Of a stretch of DNA of 64,000 nt, positions 1 to 11,809 are shown in pieces. The position numbers and the translations under genes were made by a program. Position 1 is the first letter of the stretch. Each line of letters begins with the position of its first letter. The DNA lies in NCBI RefSeq assembly GCF_020520425.1, contig NC_079487.1, positions 129,478,385-129,542,384 on the forward strand, read 5' to 3'. The notes under the pieces were generated by a model, which saw only the letters and a list, made by a program, of their open reading frames with translations, made no database searches and was not told the origin of the DNA. This stretch comes from Spinacia oleracea (taxonomy: Eukaryota > Streptophyta > Magnoliopsida > Caryophyllales > Amaranthaceae).

Positions 1-2170
1 TCAACTAATGCAAAAGTCAACGCCGTCTATGAAAAAATGAAATAAAGGGAAAAAGTATGACGTCAAACTATATAATAATATTTGAGTATTATGAAAGTTA
101 GATACTGCGTATAATGGAACAAAAACACATGCGTCATTGCAATATATGCTAATCAAAACAACTAGATAATAATAAATATTAAAATTAGTTTGATAAGCCT
201 TCTAATTATGAAGCTGATGATGTATACATGAGATGGATTGATAAGTACTAATCGTGATCACATTATTCCCTCATTTTATCAAATAATTAAATTTCTCAAG
301 GCAGACAAAACATAATATAGTTAATTGAGTTAAGCACACACATTAATTGTCTAAGTGCAAAGATCTATAGTTTTAGACACAAGTTAATTAGTTCTCCACA
401 TCATGGCATCATCTCAATCTATGTACTTAGCCGTCAACAGTTATCCAATGGTTAGTTTTCTATCTTCTACTACTTGTATGTTTTACTTGTATGATGACAT
501 TTTTATTGATTTGTTGGTTGCAGGGTCATTTCTGACAATTTGTAGGCTCAGGGAAAAATAAAATTTAGGAGCCTATTCATGAGTCTTGGATTGTTTTCAA
601 TTTTTCCAGGGTTAGCTTATTTGAGATATTATTTTCTTTAAAGGTTTTTAATAGTCCATCCTTTTCTTATTATGTTTCTTGTTCGGTGAAAAATACGGGT
701 ATTAGAAAAAAGCAATCTTGTTGTGTAGTATTTGAATTGAGATTACACAAAATTCAATTGTTGTTTAAAGAAAATGAAAAGAAAAAGGGGATTTTGAGGT
801 GGTAGGGTGGGAAAAGACAAGTGTGTATAAGAAAAATCAATCATGTTTTATTTCTTTATTGTTCTTTTAGCACAAATTTCTAGAAAAATGGGAAGAATTA
901 TATGGCTTAAAGTAGATATTAAATGAAACAAAAAATATTTATTAGGATACCCGATTAGGATAACAGGAAACGTAATAAAAAAAAAGGAGTGAGTATCATA
1001 AGGAGTATTAAATTACTTAACACATACTTGAAAATTCTCAGTTATTGGTCCTCTTATTTATGAGGACCCTGGACAACCGCCCCTCAAAACAACCATCAAG
1101 ACCGGCCTTGGATGGTTGTTTCATTGTACATCTAAGGTATTACTCTGTAAAATATCATGAAAAGTATACTCTAATTTATAGCTCTAAGCAATATGGGTTG
1201 CCTAGTTGCATTCATTGAACTAATGAAATTATTGATAATGTTGCACCTCTAAGTGAACGCGTCTGCATCCCACAATACAAAGACGAAATCTAATCAATTT
1301 TATTGTCTTTGTAACACATTCGCACTTCAAGTAACTTCATTGTCATGGTTTAACAGTCCATTTTTCTATTCACCTATGAATTCAAGCTTGTGCGCTCAGA
1401 TGTAAGTTTGTAACAAGTACACGTCAATGCTCGAAAGTTGAATGGTAAAGGTCAAGCGGTCAAGCTCTTTAGTCTTTACTACTGAGTATGTACTACAGTA
1501 CTACGTATGAAACAATGTCATTTTAATACTTGGACTTAGGCTGGCTTTTTAAATTACATGTGCTGATGTGCACCAATTTTATGGGCCATGAAAATTTTAT
1601 TTGAAAGACCCGACTAGACCCATTAATTTTATACTAGCCATGCTCACATTTACATAAAGGGTAACGGCCCATGGACCATGGTCTCTTAATGTTGCGTAAT
1701 ATACGAAATTTTTTTTTTTTTTTTGATGAATGCGTAATATACGAATTAGTATACAATTCTAATTATCCTTTTACATTCAAAAAAAAGATTTACTTCGTAT
1801 TTCATAAGATTTGAATCCATAATTTCTTAATAAGAATGGGGAAGATTAACCATATAAGTTATGATATTTTTGTGTTTGTGACGCGCATCAACTCAACCGT
1901 TTTTATCTTGGATCTTAAAATGAGATGATTCTCTTACAAAGTGAACAAAGATAGTCATGTTTTGTAAATGGTAAGAAGAAATGTATTTTGCAAATTACAT
2001 GGTGCAAGTGAACGAAAATAAGAAAATGTCTATTTATAGGAGTTTAATAGCGTGTGACTAAAATTAAAAACCAAAAAATATGCGCCACCCTTGAATAAAG
2101 AACATGAGGTATATTATTATATCAACATATAAGTGAATATCATATTGTTGTATTCCTACCTAAAAATCGC
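1..2170. other. Intergenic, AT-rich, no gene recognised
   Basis: No reading frame with recognisable homology is seen on either strand. A short ATG-led segment near 403 followed by a GT and a later pyrimidine-rich AG could mimic a first exon, but it ends after about 28 residues and resembles no family known to me. Positions 1056-1110 look like the decayed end of a hAT-like element (GC-rich AGGGCC-type text). Confidence 0.5.
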
Positions 2171-2287
2171 GCATGGATGTCAACTAGCTTAGTTGGTATA
2201 GTTTTAAGAGGGGTACCCAAGATCTGAGATTGAATCTTATCTACACCAACTGATCGTGTGCCTAGAATAATATAAAAAAGCACGCGT
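2171..2287 (+). repeat. tRNA-derived SINE-like fragment
   Basis: The segment has an A-box-like TAGCTTAGTTGG near 2185 and a B-box-like GATTGAATC near 2230, at roughly tRNA-promoter spacing, followed by AT-rich sequence. This is the pol III head of a plant SINE. No clear target-site duplication was found, so the 3' limit is approximate. Confidence 0.5.
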
Positions 2288-2429
2288 AAATGCACAATAT
2301 TTTCTTAAACTCATGCCGCAACAAGCCAACTAAACTTGAACAAGTTGGAAGCCAAATGTCCCCTTAATCACCCAATATATTTTGTTCTTTTACATAACAT
2401 AAATTTAAAACCTACATGAAAACTAACGC

Positions 2430-2800
2430 TTAAGAACAATAAGAAGCCATAGCAAAATCGTTTACTCTTTACTAAAATGAAGAAAGACATCAAGGAATTG
2501 ATTCTGTTACAGAGAAGACATGGGAGAAGGAGAGAGAAAATGTTATGGAATAGAATAATTGCATTAATTAATTACTAACTGAAAAGTTTCCTTATATTAC
2601 AGCATTAACAAAACAAAGAAACTAATAAAGTCAGCCAGCTGTTCAAGTACCAATGATAAATATGATACCAATTCATACTCCCCCTTCAAGCTGGACTTTT
2701 GAGACAAGGCCAAGCTTGGAAGTTAGAAGATGATGTTGTTGTATAGGAAGAGCTTTGGTGAGGAGATCAGCAGTTTGCATAGAGCCATAAACTAGAATGT
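2430..2800 (-). mobile_element. Ty1-copia LTR retroelement remnant (end of pol plus part of an LTR)
   Basis: On the minus strand 2676-2800 reads as the last part of a copia RNase H region (ADLLTKALP-like, then a conserved tail). It is followed by a purine-rich tract and AT-rich sequence consistent with the start of a 3' LTR. It is a broken, old fragment without its other parts. It lies immediately downstream of the dioxygenase stop codon and may contribute to that gene's 3' untranslated region. Confidence 0.7.
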
Positions 2801-2827
2801 AAACATAAACTCAAAGCTAGAATGTAA

Positions 2828-5126
2828 TCAAAGCCTGAAATGTGGGAGGACAGCGACGTCGTCAAGTCCTTTATTGATGAGATATGTAGCATACTCTTTC
2901 ACTGTAATCTCACGATATTTCGGAGGATTTGCTTCCGATAGTAATTCCTTGATTGGTCCGAACTTCTTAGGAGTCTCTAGATAAAATGTGGTGAAGAAGG
3001 ATCCTATTGATATTCTTGGTCCTCTAGAGTTGGCTAGTACTCTGTGTTCCACACTTTTGAATTTATCGTTTGTTACAAGCTGAAAAGTATGCATAAAATA
3101 CATTAGACATATGTAATTTGTCGTTTTCTATTACTTGGGTACACCTAGCTAGCCTAGGTGCAACCAGATGGATAATACAAGACTTTCAAAACAAACAACG
3201 ATTACTCTTACCAAAATAAAAATAAAATATTAAAAGAAAGATCTGTTCACCTGTAAAGGGTCGCCAATGTTAATCACTAAAGCTCCAGGAGTGTAAGGAA
3301 CATCAACCCAATGATTTTGATGAAGAACTTGGAGACCACCAATTTGGTCTTGGAGCAAAATTGTCAAGAAGGAACCATCAGCATGTTTCGAGGTACCCAT
3401 TGTCAATTCGGGTTGTGGACAAGACGGATAATAATGACCGAAAATGCTTAGCCCTTCAAGACAACCCATTTCATTTAGATGGGTTTTTTGTAATCCTAGT
3501 GCTTCTGATAGTAGCTCAAACAACATTTCCCCAAGCTTCATCATTTGCTTTGAATACTCTAATAGTATCTCCCTACAATTTTACAATCAAATTGTAATTT
3601 TTGTCTGAAATAAATACTTAATACTTCATCTGTTCTTATTTATATGACACAATGGAGTTGTAGACACCATTCAAACAAATAGCTTTGACTTTCTTTTGTG
3701 GTTTATACATAAGGAAAAACATAGTCGTGTGGGGTCTTATTAGATTCGTATCAGTAAATATTATTTGAATATCAACTTTTATAATTTTTTTCGATCCATA
3801 ATTAGAGATATTAATGTTTGAAATCGTGCATTGGCAAACGTGCCTAAATAATTGTGTCATTTAAAAAAAGACGGAGGAAGTACTAAGTAATATTTCCTTT
3901 GCTTCAAAATTAATGCGATAATCAATTTTAGATGAATATGTTGCTCTACTTTTATGTTAATCATTAATATCTTCAATCATTTTTGGTGTTAGCACCCGGT
4001 TCACCCTTAGGGTTAATCCGGATTCGGGGCGAGTTTTGGGTGGTTAGGTTCCAGTCCCCTCCCAATTGTTGTTGCGGGGGATCGAATACGGGTTCTCCCT
4101 ACCAAGTTCAGCCCCAATCACCACTAAACCAACAAGCAATTGGTATTAATATCTTCAATCATGTATCAGTAAAAAAAAATGCATTTCGAGACAATATCTA
4201 ACTAGACTCTACACAATTATACTTTTTCTTATACTTCCTCCATTCCGGAAATATCGCACCATTTGTATTTTACACTATTCACAATACGACTCTGGCCATT
4301 TTTTGTGATTCGTACGTAAGGAAATTTTAGCCACGTGGGGTTATGTTAGATTCGTATCGATGTATATTTTTTAAATATTGTTTTTTTTTTTATAATTTTT
4401 ACTTGCACACGATCTGAGATATCAAGAGTCAAAGTAATGGTCAGAGGAGTAAAAGTCAACCATGATGCAATATTTCAAGAACGGAGAAAGTATTAGTAAG
4501 AATTATTGGTCAGATCCGTAATTATTTTGAAACGGAGAAAATATTTTTTAAAACCACGTCTTATATATCGAATATGAGTAAGATTAAGAAACATACCTGC
4601 AGGGGGAAGGCAATTCGTCAGGACGAGGAGGATTAGGAACCATCATACAACCAAAAGTGTCTCTCCAATTAGCCGCAGGTGAAGTATAGAGGTCGGCATT
4701 GCTATGATAAGCAAACTTATCATTGGCAAAATCTCTTGAATAATAACCTTTCTTCACTTGATCATCCAACTCAAAAAACCCTTTTACTCCTTTCAATATC
4801 TCTTCCAAAACCATGTCGGGAACCCCATGGTTCATTACTTGGAAAAATCCCCATGTCTCTGATGCTTCTCGAATCTCCTCAACAACCTTGTTCGTATGGT
4901 CTACATCATTTTCTCAAACGCGGAGATCAATAATTGGAAAATTAGACCGACCATGATCATCTCCCGTAGGGCTATTTTTGTAAGTTTGTAGAGGTTGTTT
5001 CGAATTCGGATTGATGAAGATGGAGGGGACAGTTGTAACACCAGCATCCACAATTCCCTTAACTCCTAATTTTGTTTCATCGAATGCTCTTAATTCTACT
5101 TCTCTGTCGCTCTTATTTGACGTCAT
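2828..5126 (-). CDS. 2-oxoglutarate/Fe(II)-dependent dioxygenase, ACC-oxidase-homolog group, with one in-frame stop
   Basis: Exons on the minus strand are 5126-4597, 3572-3251 and 3079-2828, all with GT-AG borders and matching phases (368 codons, normal length for the family). The DIOX_N region ([15 protein letters not shown]) is in exon 1. The iron ligands are His240, Asp242 (HAD) and His296, and the 2-oxoglutarate clamp is Arg306-x-Ser308. The closest annotated group is '1-aminocyclopropane-1-carboxylate oxidase homolog / deacetoxyvindoline 4-hydroxylase-like', soluble enzymes of specialised metabolism; the substrate cannot be told. Codon 71 (4916-4914) is TGA, and the family-like frame continues at once without a shift, so this is a single nonsense change, possibly CGA to TGA. 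All else is intact, so it is either a very recent pseudogene, an allele, or a sequencing error. Intron 1 holds three mobile insertions and another MITE sits about 40 bp upstream of the ATG. Confidence 0.85.
3622..3882. mobile_element. Stowaway-like MITE in dioxygenase intron 1
   Basis: The element has terminal inverted repeats TACTTCATCTGTTCTTATTT and the complement of its right end, GACGGAGGAAGTA. Length is about 260 bp and there is no coding capacity. Similar CTCC(C/T)TCCGTTC-type ends recur through the window. Confidence 0.75.
3981..4144 (-). repeat. tRNA-derived SINE with target-site duplication
   Basis: Read on the minus strand it begins near 4144 with an A-box-like TGGTTTAGTGG and a B-box-like TTCGATCCC, and ends near 3981. 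It is flanked by an 18-bp perfect direct repeat (ATTAATATCTTCAATCAT) at 3963-3980 and 4145-4162. A second copy lies at 28777-28930. It sits in intron 1 of the dioxygenase gene. Confidence 0.85.
4232..4492. mobile_element. Stowaway-like MITE in dioxygenase intron 1
   Basis: Inverted ends TACTTCCTCCATTCCGGAAA / TTCAAGAACGGAGAAAGTA. The interior is related to the elements at 51181 and 60063 (ATATCGCACC next to the end and an ACGTAAGGAA-like centre). About 260 bp, non-coding. Confidence 0.8.
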
Positions 5127-5170
5127 ATTTAATTTTTGTTGAATTGTAATAAAAATGGAACACTAGTTTG

Positions 5171-5430
5171 TACTACATCGGTTTCTGAAAATTCTTTACG
5201 CTTTGGAAAATGTGTCCAAAGTATAAAAACTTTGACCGTAAATTCTCACTATCATATACATCAAAACGTTACATGTAAGATCTTGTCAGATTGGTCTCAG
5301 TATTTATTTTCAGAATATCAAGTTTTTATAATTTTTTCACATTCGAAATTGGATATATTAATAGTTAAATATTGCATTGGAGTTCGTGCAAATAGTAACT
5401 GTAAAGATTTTTTTTGAAACGGAGGAAGTA
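5171..5430. mobile_element. Stowaway-like MITE just upstream of the dioxygenase ATG
   Basis: Inverted ends TACTACATCGGTTTCTGAAA / TTTGAAACGGAGGAAGTA, about 260 bp. It begins 44 bp upstream of the start codon, so it probably overlaps the promoter or 5' untranslated region of the dioxygenase gene. Confidence 0.75.
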
Positions 5431-5520
5431 GATTATATAGTGAAACAACTAAACAAGGTGTGTGCACTGTGCAGTGAGTTATTGACTTGTATACTTGTAT
5501 GTGGTGCGTTATATAGTCAT

Positions 5521-5770
5521 GAGGAAGTAAAAACACATATCTGATATGTGTGTCCAAATACATATCAGAACATAAGACAAAATAGGAAAAAGGACAAAAA
5601 AAAAATTAAATGGTACTTTTCTAAACACAAATGGTACTTTTTTTTACAGAATGGTATTAGAATGGTACTTTTTTTACATGAATGGTACTTCTTTTTTTGT
5701 CTTTTAGCTATTTGTCTTTTAGTTGATATGTGTTTGTTGTTGCATGCCCGATATCCGCCTCGACGCACTC
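5521..5770. mobile_element. Hairpin/minisatellite MITE, GAGGAAGTA family (copy 1)
   Basis: Flanked by the 10-bp perfect direct repeat ATATAGTCAT (5511-5520, 5771-5780). It starts GAGGAAGTAAAAAC, followed by a perfect hairpin (5533-5551). The core has several copies of an ATGGTACTTTT unit, and the right part carries inverse matches to the left. No coding capacity. The long target duplication suggests Mutator-like mobilisation. Confidence 0.75.
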
Positions 5771-5780
5771 ATATAGTCAT

Positions 5781-8294
5781 CGCTTCCGTCATTCGAGAGT
5801 CGAGAAGGACTGAATCTTGAGTCTGGGACTCTGGACCACGTGAATTTGTCATTTGAGTCTTGCAGCTCAAGAAAACAACAATTTTGCTTTACTGACAACA
5901 CTGCAATTTATTTAATCATTCTCTTTAATTTCATTTAATCATCTATTTTATTTGGCTACAAAACTACAATATATCAGATTCGTGGAAATGATCTTCTTGG
6001 GTTGGGTTGGGTTGCACAATTTTATTAAAGCCCAAAAGTCAAGTAGATGACATTGGGCTATGCCAGGCCCATAGTACAGTCCAGCAAGAAAAAACACGAC
6101 ACAACTCAAGCAAAGGGTTGGCTGTGGGCATGGCACAAACTGCACAATACATGTATTTGATTTTTTCTTTTTTTTTTTGCAAGGTAAGATGAATAGCCCT
6201 ATCGGATCGGAATTCCGCACGGGTCAACCCGCCCGGATTAGCAAGCTAGACACTTTGAGAGTGGGGGAAGTGACAAGGGAAACCCTCTCTCAAAGTGCCC
6301 CTACATGTATTTGATTTGAGTCGCATTTTTTAGGACAAGAACAGTAAGATACGACATCATAAATTAAGCACACTACGTATTAAATTTAACTTAGGCACGC
6401 AAGCATGACACGATGCGGCTTACCCACTAATTATAAAATTTTGTCATGGTGCATATATGGAGGACGAGTTGTGGCTTGTAGGTCGTGCCTGGTATTCTGG
6501 TAATCTACACGACATGTTAGCTTGACACGAGATATGAGACACGATCTACAACTATCTTTTTTTTTTTTCTACTATTGGTTGTATATTTTAAGATTTCAAT
6601 AACACAAGGCATTTCCTATGCTGGGAATTTTGAGCATTTGGTCGTTAAAAAATAAAGGATGGCAATGAGTCAAATTTAGAGTGGATCACACTAAATCCAG
6701 AAAAAAAAAATGTCACTTTTTTTTCTCTAGTCTTTTAAGGCTTTACATTTATTTTCCTCTTCATCCATTTATTCTCTTCTTCCACTTTCATTTCTTTATT
6801 TTCCTTTTTAAAAACTTTTTCTTGAAAGGGAATAAAAGAAAAACTATTTTACAAATGTATTATCTATATAATTTTTTTTTTGAACATATTTAGTTAAAAT
6901 AAAAGGAGTATTCCTTTTATGGTCCTATATGCAGAATGCATGCCATTTGTGCTTAAGTATAGGTTGGAAATTACAATAAACTAGTGTTTGTCTCGGATTA
7001 CAACGTTGAATCATATATGAAATATTTTTCTATGCTTTATTTATATGTGTTGGTATGTGAGTTTGACTTTTTTTTAATAACTATCCAGAAACGTGTATTT
7101 TATTTGGATGTAGTGTTTGTACGTAGTCAGTGGAGGATGTTCTATATGGCTTGGGTAGGCCCGCCGCGAAAAATTTGTAGTGTGGTTTTAGTTACAGCCA
7201 CCTCTACAATTTGTATATAATTGTATAAATTGCATACTACATTGCTCAATTTTTCTACTCCCCACCACATAACAGTGCCAAAGATCTGTCACTGTACGTA
7301 ATATCTTTTTAGTAATAGCTAGTGTTCTTAATCATTTTTGGGTTGTTAGTATTTGTATACTGAGTATATGTTACGATCCATATATGCTAACACAATTGTT
7401 AATTAATGAATGAAAAAACATGCTTTATTATATGCGAAAAATGGACAAATTAAAGATGTAGTAATTATTCTAAACTATTTTCAATAACGGTAACAAAATT
7501 ACATTTTCTTGCAATCGCTATGTTGTGAAAATTTAGCAAATAACATAACACGTGTGAAAAAAATAGTATAAATACACACTAATCCTATCTACTTAAACAT
7601 ATTTAAGTAGAGTTAAATGACATAATTAATACTTCTTGATGGTCCCAAATTCGAACCCTAAGAAAAACATTTTGTTTAGCAATGTTTAAATCACACTTTA
7701 CATATCATTGTTAATGTAACATTGTAACGCCTTGTCATATTTAGACAATGTAGAACCAAAAAAAAATTTAGCCAATGTAACACATGGCGATGTGACATGT
7801 TTTGTCTTGGAGAAATAGAGATGTTAAAACACTACTCCGTATTATGAAGGGTGATATACTGATATCAAAAGGTCAAAGACTAAAAACTTGACGAGTTCCC
7901 TCGTAATGTTCTATTTTGGAAAGCCGTTATAAAAATGAAACAGGAAGCAAACTCCCGCCGTCGTACAAACCGCGAAAAACCAAAACCAAAACCAAAACCA
8001 AAGAAATACTAAACCCTCTCTGCTCTACTTTGCTATTGTGAGAATTCATATGACATAAAACATGGTTGTAGAATCTTGCAAACTTCTAAAACTCCTTTTC
8101 CTCCCTCCATCAAAACCCTCCAATTTAACAATTAATTTAATCTTAATAAATCAATTACTTCATAATCAACTTTCCCAAGCAAAGCATTTCTCCAATCTCA
8201 TTAAAAACCCTCCAATCTTCTTCCCATACAATATCAAACATTTCAACCCCACAAATTACTACTAGCACCAGATTTCCTCTGTTTTTCTCTGATA
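5781..8294. other. Spacer upstream of the AsnRS gene
   Basis: No gene is recognised. Contents are a TGGGTTGGGTTGGGTT run near 6000, an inverted pair around CACTTTGAGAG at 6250-6295, and homopolymer tracts. The last 350 bases are CT-rich and contain an AAACCAAAACC repeat (about 7975-8000), consistent with the promoter and 5' untranslated region of the following gene. Confidence 0.5.
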
Positions 8295-8362
8295 ATGGCA
8301 CCTAAAGAAGAAGCTTCTTCCGCGGCGAATGAAACACCCAAAAAAATGGCAACACTACAACT

Positions 8363-8396
<34 letters not shown>

Positions 8397-10875
8397 GCTA
8401 AAACCCATATTCCAACTTGTAATTATTCCAAGAGGGTAGTGCTTAAAACATTGTTAAGCCGTGAAGATCGCGGTGTGGGATTGGTTGGTGAAAGGATTGT
8501 GATTGGAGGGTGGGTTAAGTCTTCTAAAGAGGTGAGGAAACAACCACCCTTACCCCAGCCTGATACTCTACCTCAACCGGGGCCGAAAACAGGGGAGAAG
8601 GATGTGACTTGTACTGAAATTTTGCAGAACCGGATGCCTATTTTCCGTACATTCTTGAAGCTTTTTGGGGTTGGTAACCATGCGGAGAAAGATTCATTAG
8701 GAGGGTTAGCACACAGAGTGCAACATCCTGTATTTTCCACTGTGTTTTTGCAAATTAGTGATGGCTCTTGCATTTCCAGTCTCCAGGTAACTTATTATGC
8801 TGTTTATTGCAAATTCTGAACACAAGATATCGAGTACTTCTATTCTCTTTTGAACAATTCAAATACTTTAATTTGATCATATGGTTCATATTTTAATACC
8901 CTTTTGATATTAGAGGTGATTTTGATCAATTAGACCCTTTTTTTTTGAAAATATTGAGTATGTTATATTGATTTCAACAAAAATTACAGGTTGTAGTGGA
9001 ATCAACTCTGGCTCCTCCTGGACAAATCTTGCTTAATGGTACTTGTATTCTGGTGGAAGGTATAATACAGCCGCCTTCCACAGGCGGAAAGCATAGTATC
9101 GAGGTTAAAGCTGAGAAAGTGTTACATCTTGGTGTAGTTGAAGATCATGAAAAGTATCCTTTATCCAAGAAAAGGCTCCCTTTGCATACTTTAAGGGATT
9201 GGGCTCACTTTCGTCCTAGGACAACTACTGTAACAATCCTTTCCTTAACAATTGATTCCTTTTTTTTTCGTAATCTTTTGCTAATTATAAATGTTCTTAT
9301 GTTCATTATATTAATTCCATTTCTCTGTATCTAGATCGCTTCTATTACAAGAATCCGCCATGCTCTTACACAAGCAACTCACAACTTCTTCCAGAACAAC
9401 GGCTTCCTTTACGTGCAAGTTCCTGTAATCACCACCACAGATTCTGAGGGTTTTAATAACAAATTCAATGTTACTACATTACTTAATAAGACTAAATCAG
9501 AAGAAGAACCAACCAAGGGAAGTTCAAGAAATGAAGTAATTAGTGGTGTTAGCCTTGCATCCATTAAGGCTTCACTTAAGGAGAAGAGTCACCAAGTGGA
9601 AGAGCTAAAAAGAACAGACAGCAATAGGGAAGCATTACTTGCCGCGATTCAGGATCTTAAGAAAACAAATGAGCTTGCTTCACAGTTAGAAGCTAAAGAG
9701 AAAAAAGAGAAAGCAAAGACTACTTCTGCCATGGTTAAGCCTGATAGACTTGATTTCACAGATGATTTCTTTTCTTGCCAAGCTTTTCTAACAGTTTCAG
9801 GCCGGCTTCATCTTGAAAGTTATGCCTGTGCTCTTGGTAATGTGTACTCTTTCGGTCCAAGATTTAAGGCTCAAACATCTCATTCTACTAGGCATGTGTC
9901 CGAGATGTGGATGGCCGAGGCTGAAATGGCTTTTTCAGAACTAGAGGTATCCATCATTATTCAACCCCTTCATTGATAACATTCTTATTTATTCTGTTTT
10001 CCAATATTTTTGATGAATGAGGAGTAATATATAGTTTTTTTTTTCCTGTTTTTTACAGGAAGCTATGAGCTGTGCTACTGATCTTTTGAAGCATTTATGC
10101 AAATGGGTTCTTGAAAACTGTACTGAAGATATGAAGTTTGTCCTTAAACGGGTGGATCAAAGCATTGTTGGCCGTTTACAATCAGTGGTGTCGACTAACT
10201 TTGAGAAAATTCCCTACTGCAAAGCCATTGATATTCTGAAACAGGTCAGAGAAAAGAAGTTTGAGTTGAATGTCGAATGGGGTGTTCCTCTTACTGAAGA
10301 ACATGAAAGGTAAGTACTTTTATTTCATATTTGGTTGTCTTGTCACCTATTATTGTACTAATTGAGTTAGAAATCTAACAATCCTAATCATTTAACTCAA
10401 TGAAGCTACTTGGCTGATGAAATCTACAAAAAGCCAGTAATCATATATGATTATCCCAAGGAAGTTAAGCCCTTCTATGTTCGCCAAAACGATGATGGGA
10501 AAACAGTTGCTGCGTTTGATGTTATTGTACCAAAGGTAGGAGCAGTGATTAGAGGGAGTCAGAATGAGGAACGCGTCAAAGTGCTACGTACCAGGTAATG
10601 CTACTTCTTGTACCAAATACAAAAAGGTAACAAATGAAGAATTGCATGATTTCTAAGAGTTGGTTTTTTTCTTGGTGAAAAAATGTAACAGAATCAAGGA
10701 ACTAGGGTTGTCAAGTGAGCAGTATGAATGGTACTTGGATCTTCGTCGAAATGGAACAGCTAAACATGCTGGATTTAGTCTCACCTTCGACCTTATTGTT
10801 CTTCTGGCTACTGGAATCTCAGATATCCGTGATGTTATCCCATTTCCAAGGAGCTATGGAAAAATTAGCAACTAA
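8295..10875 (+). CDS. Asparagine--tRNA ligase, cytoplasmic 2-like (class II aaRS paralogue)
   Basis: Six exons (8295-8786, 8990-9229, 9335-9946, 10059-10309, 10406-10594, 10692-10875) join in frame to 655 residues with GT-AG introns. Order: a low-complexity start with a run of about 12 Gln; an OB-fold anticodon-binding domain (about 50-240); the class II core start (ITRIRHAL); a WHEP-like helical insert (about 300-355, [14 protein letters not shown]); then motif 2 and motif 3. The normal reaction charges tRNA-Asn with Asn in the cytosol. The fit is to the plant NS2/SYNC2 paralogue rather than the canonical enzyme. The motif 2 region reads FKAQ (421-424) where canonical enzymes have FRAE. Motif 3 has FDL (627-629) where canonical enzymes have FER. 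As I recall, Arabidopsis SYNC2 has also lost the motif 3 Arg. Catalytic activity is therefore doubtful; a regulatory or accessory role is possible. Confidence 0.92.
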
Positions 10876-11347
10876 TATCTGCAACTCTTTTCAAACAACT
10901 TACTGTAACACTTCATCAGGGTCCGAAATATAACAAAAACCAGAAGTTATATATATATACTTCGTATATGATAAATGTATAATTATGTAAATATGTAATG
11001 TTGTACTCTCTCATCCATGTAATTATGTAAGTAAATACCATTACAAGAGTATAGTAATGTAAATGAAATGAAAGCCTTGCATATTTGTTTTGTTATATCG
11101 TTTTTCGACACAGTAACAAATTAATTTGTACAATTAGTTGTCAAATCGTCCTTACTTTTTCATAATCAACTCCGTATAAGATATGATTATTTTTATAAAA
11201 AAATCCATTAAAATAGTTGTGTTATTTGACTAGTTTCTTATTTCTATCTTTTCTTTCCATCACTTTCCATGACATCATTGGAGTACAATGGCACAACAGA
11301 ATATCCAATCATAAACCATTATCATATTAGGAAAGGATTAAAGGTGA
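10876..11347. other. 3' untranslated region and spacer after AsnRS
   Basis: AT-rich sequence follows the stop codon, with possible polyadenylation sites around 10965-11090. No further gene is seen before the MITE at 11358. Confidence 0.4.
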
Positions 11348-11357
11348 CAACTTCTTC

Positions 11358-11628
11358 GAGGTTGGAGAGGCGGCATGCTGTGATGTGTGAGCAAACACAT
11401 CACAACGCCAAATATTCACCATTTCTTTAAAAAAAAGTACCATTCATTAAAAAAAAAGTACCATTTCGTTAAACAGAGTACCATTTCGATAAAAACATGT
11501 ACCATTTTGTTAAAAAGAGTACAATTTCATTAAAAATAAAGTACCATTTCGATTAAAACATGTACCCTTTCATTGAATTTTTTTTGCTGTTATGTTTTTA
11601 CATAATTGACCGCGATTTTTACTTCCTC
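11358..11628. mobile_element. Hairpin/minisatellite MITE, GAGGAAGTA family (copy 2, inverted relative to copy 1)
   Basis: Flanked by the 10-bp perfect direct repeat CAACTTCTTC (11348-11357, 11629-11638). The right end, read on the minus strand, begins GAGGAAGTAAAAAT, like copy 1. The left end has GAGG...GGCGGCATGC, followed by a hairpin with a perfect 10-bp stem (11379-11404). The core is 6-7 imperfect copies of a GTACCATTTCGTTAAAA unit. Confidence 0.75.
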
Positions 11629-11809
11629 CAACTTCTTCCGAATATCAGTAGCAAACATTGCAATTTCGTACAAATTATTGTCAAACATAAACAAGATAAC
11701 ACAATACAATTTGTTTCCTTACATTCAAAAAAACAACTTGGCTAGGTAAAGCTTTATTTTCTCTCTTTGCCTTATTAAGTACATGTTTTAATCTTTTCGG
11801 GCAGCTTAA

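Noticed and set aside
403-570. Possible two-exon start of a gene (ATG near 403, GT near 451, AG near 522)
   Set aside because: The joined frame ends after about 28 residues and matches no known family.
5995-6020. TGGGTTGGGTTGGGTT run taken as telomere-like
   Set aside because: The plant telomere unit is TTTAGGG; this is a short GT-rich simple repeat.
8062-8265. 67-codon open frame before the AsnRS start
   Set aside because: Simple-composition leader sequence with no family match; it most likely lies in the 5' untranslated region or promoter.
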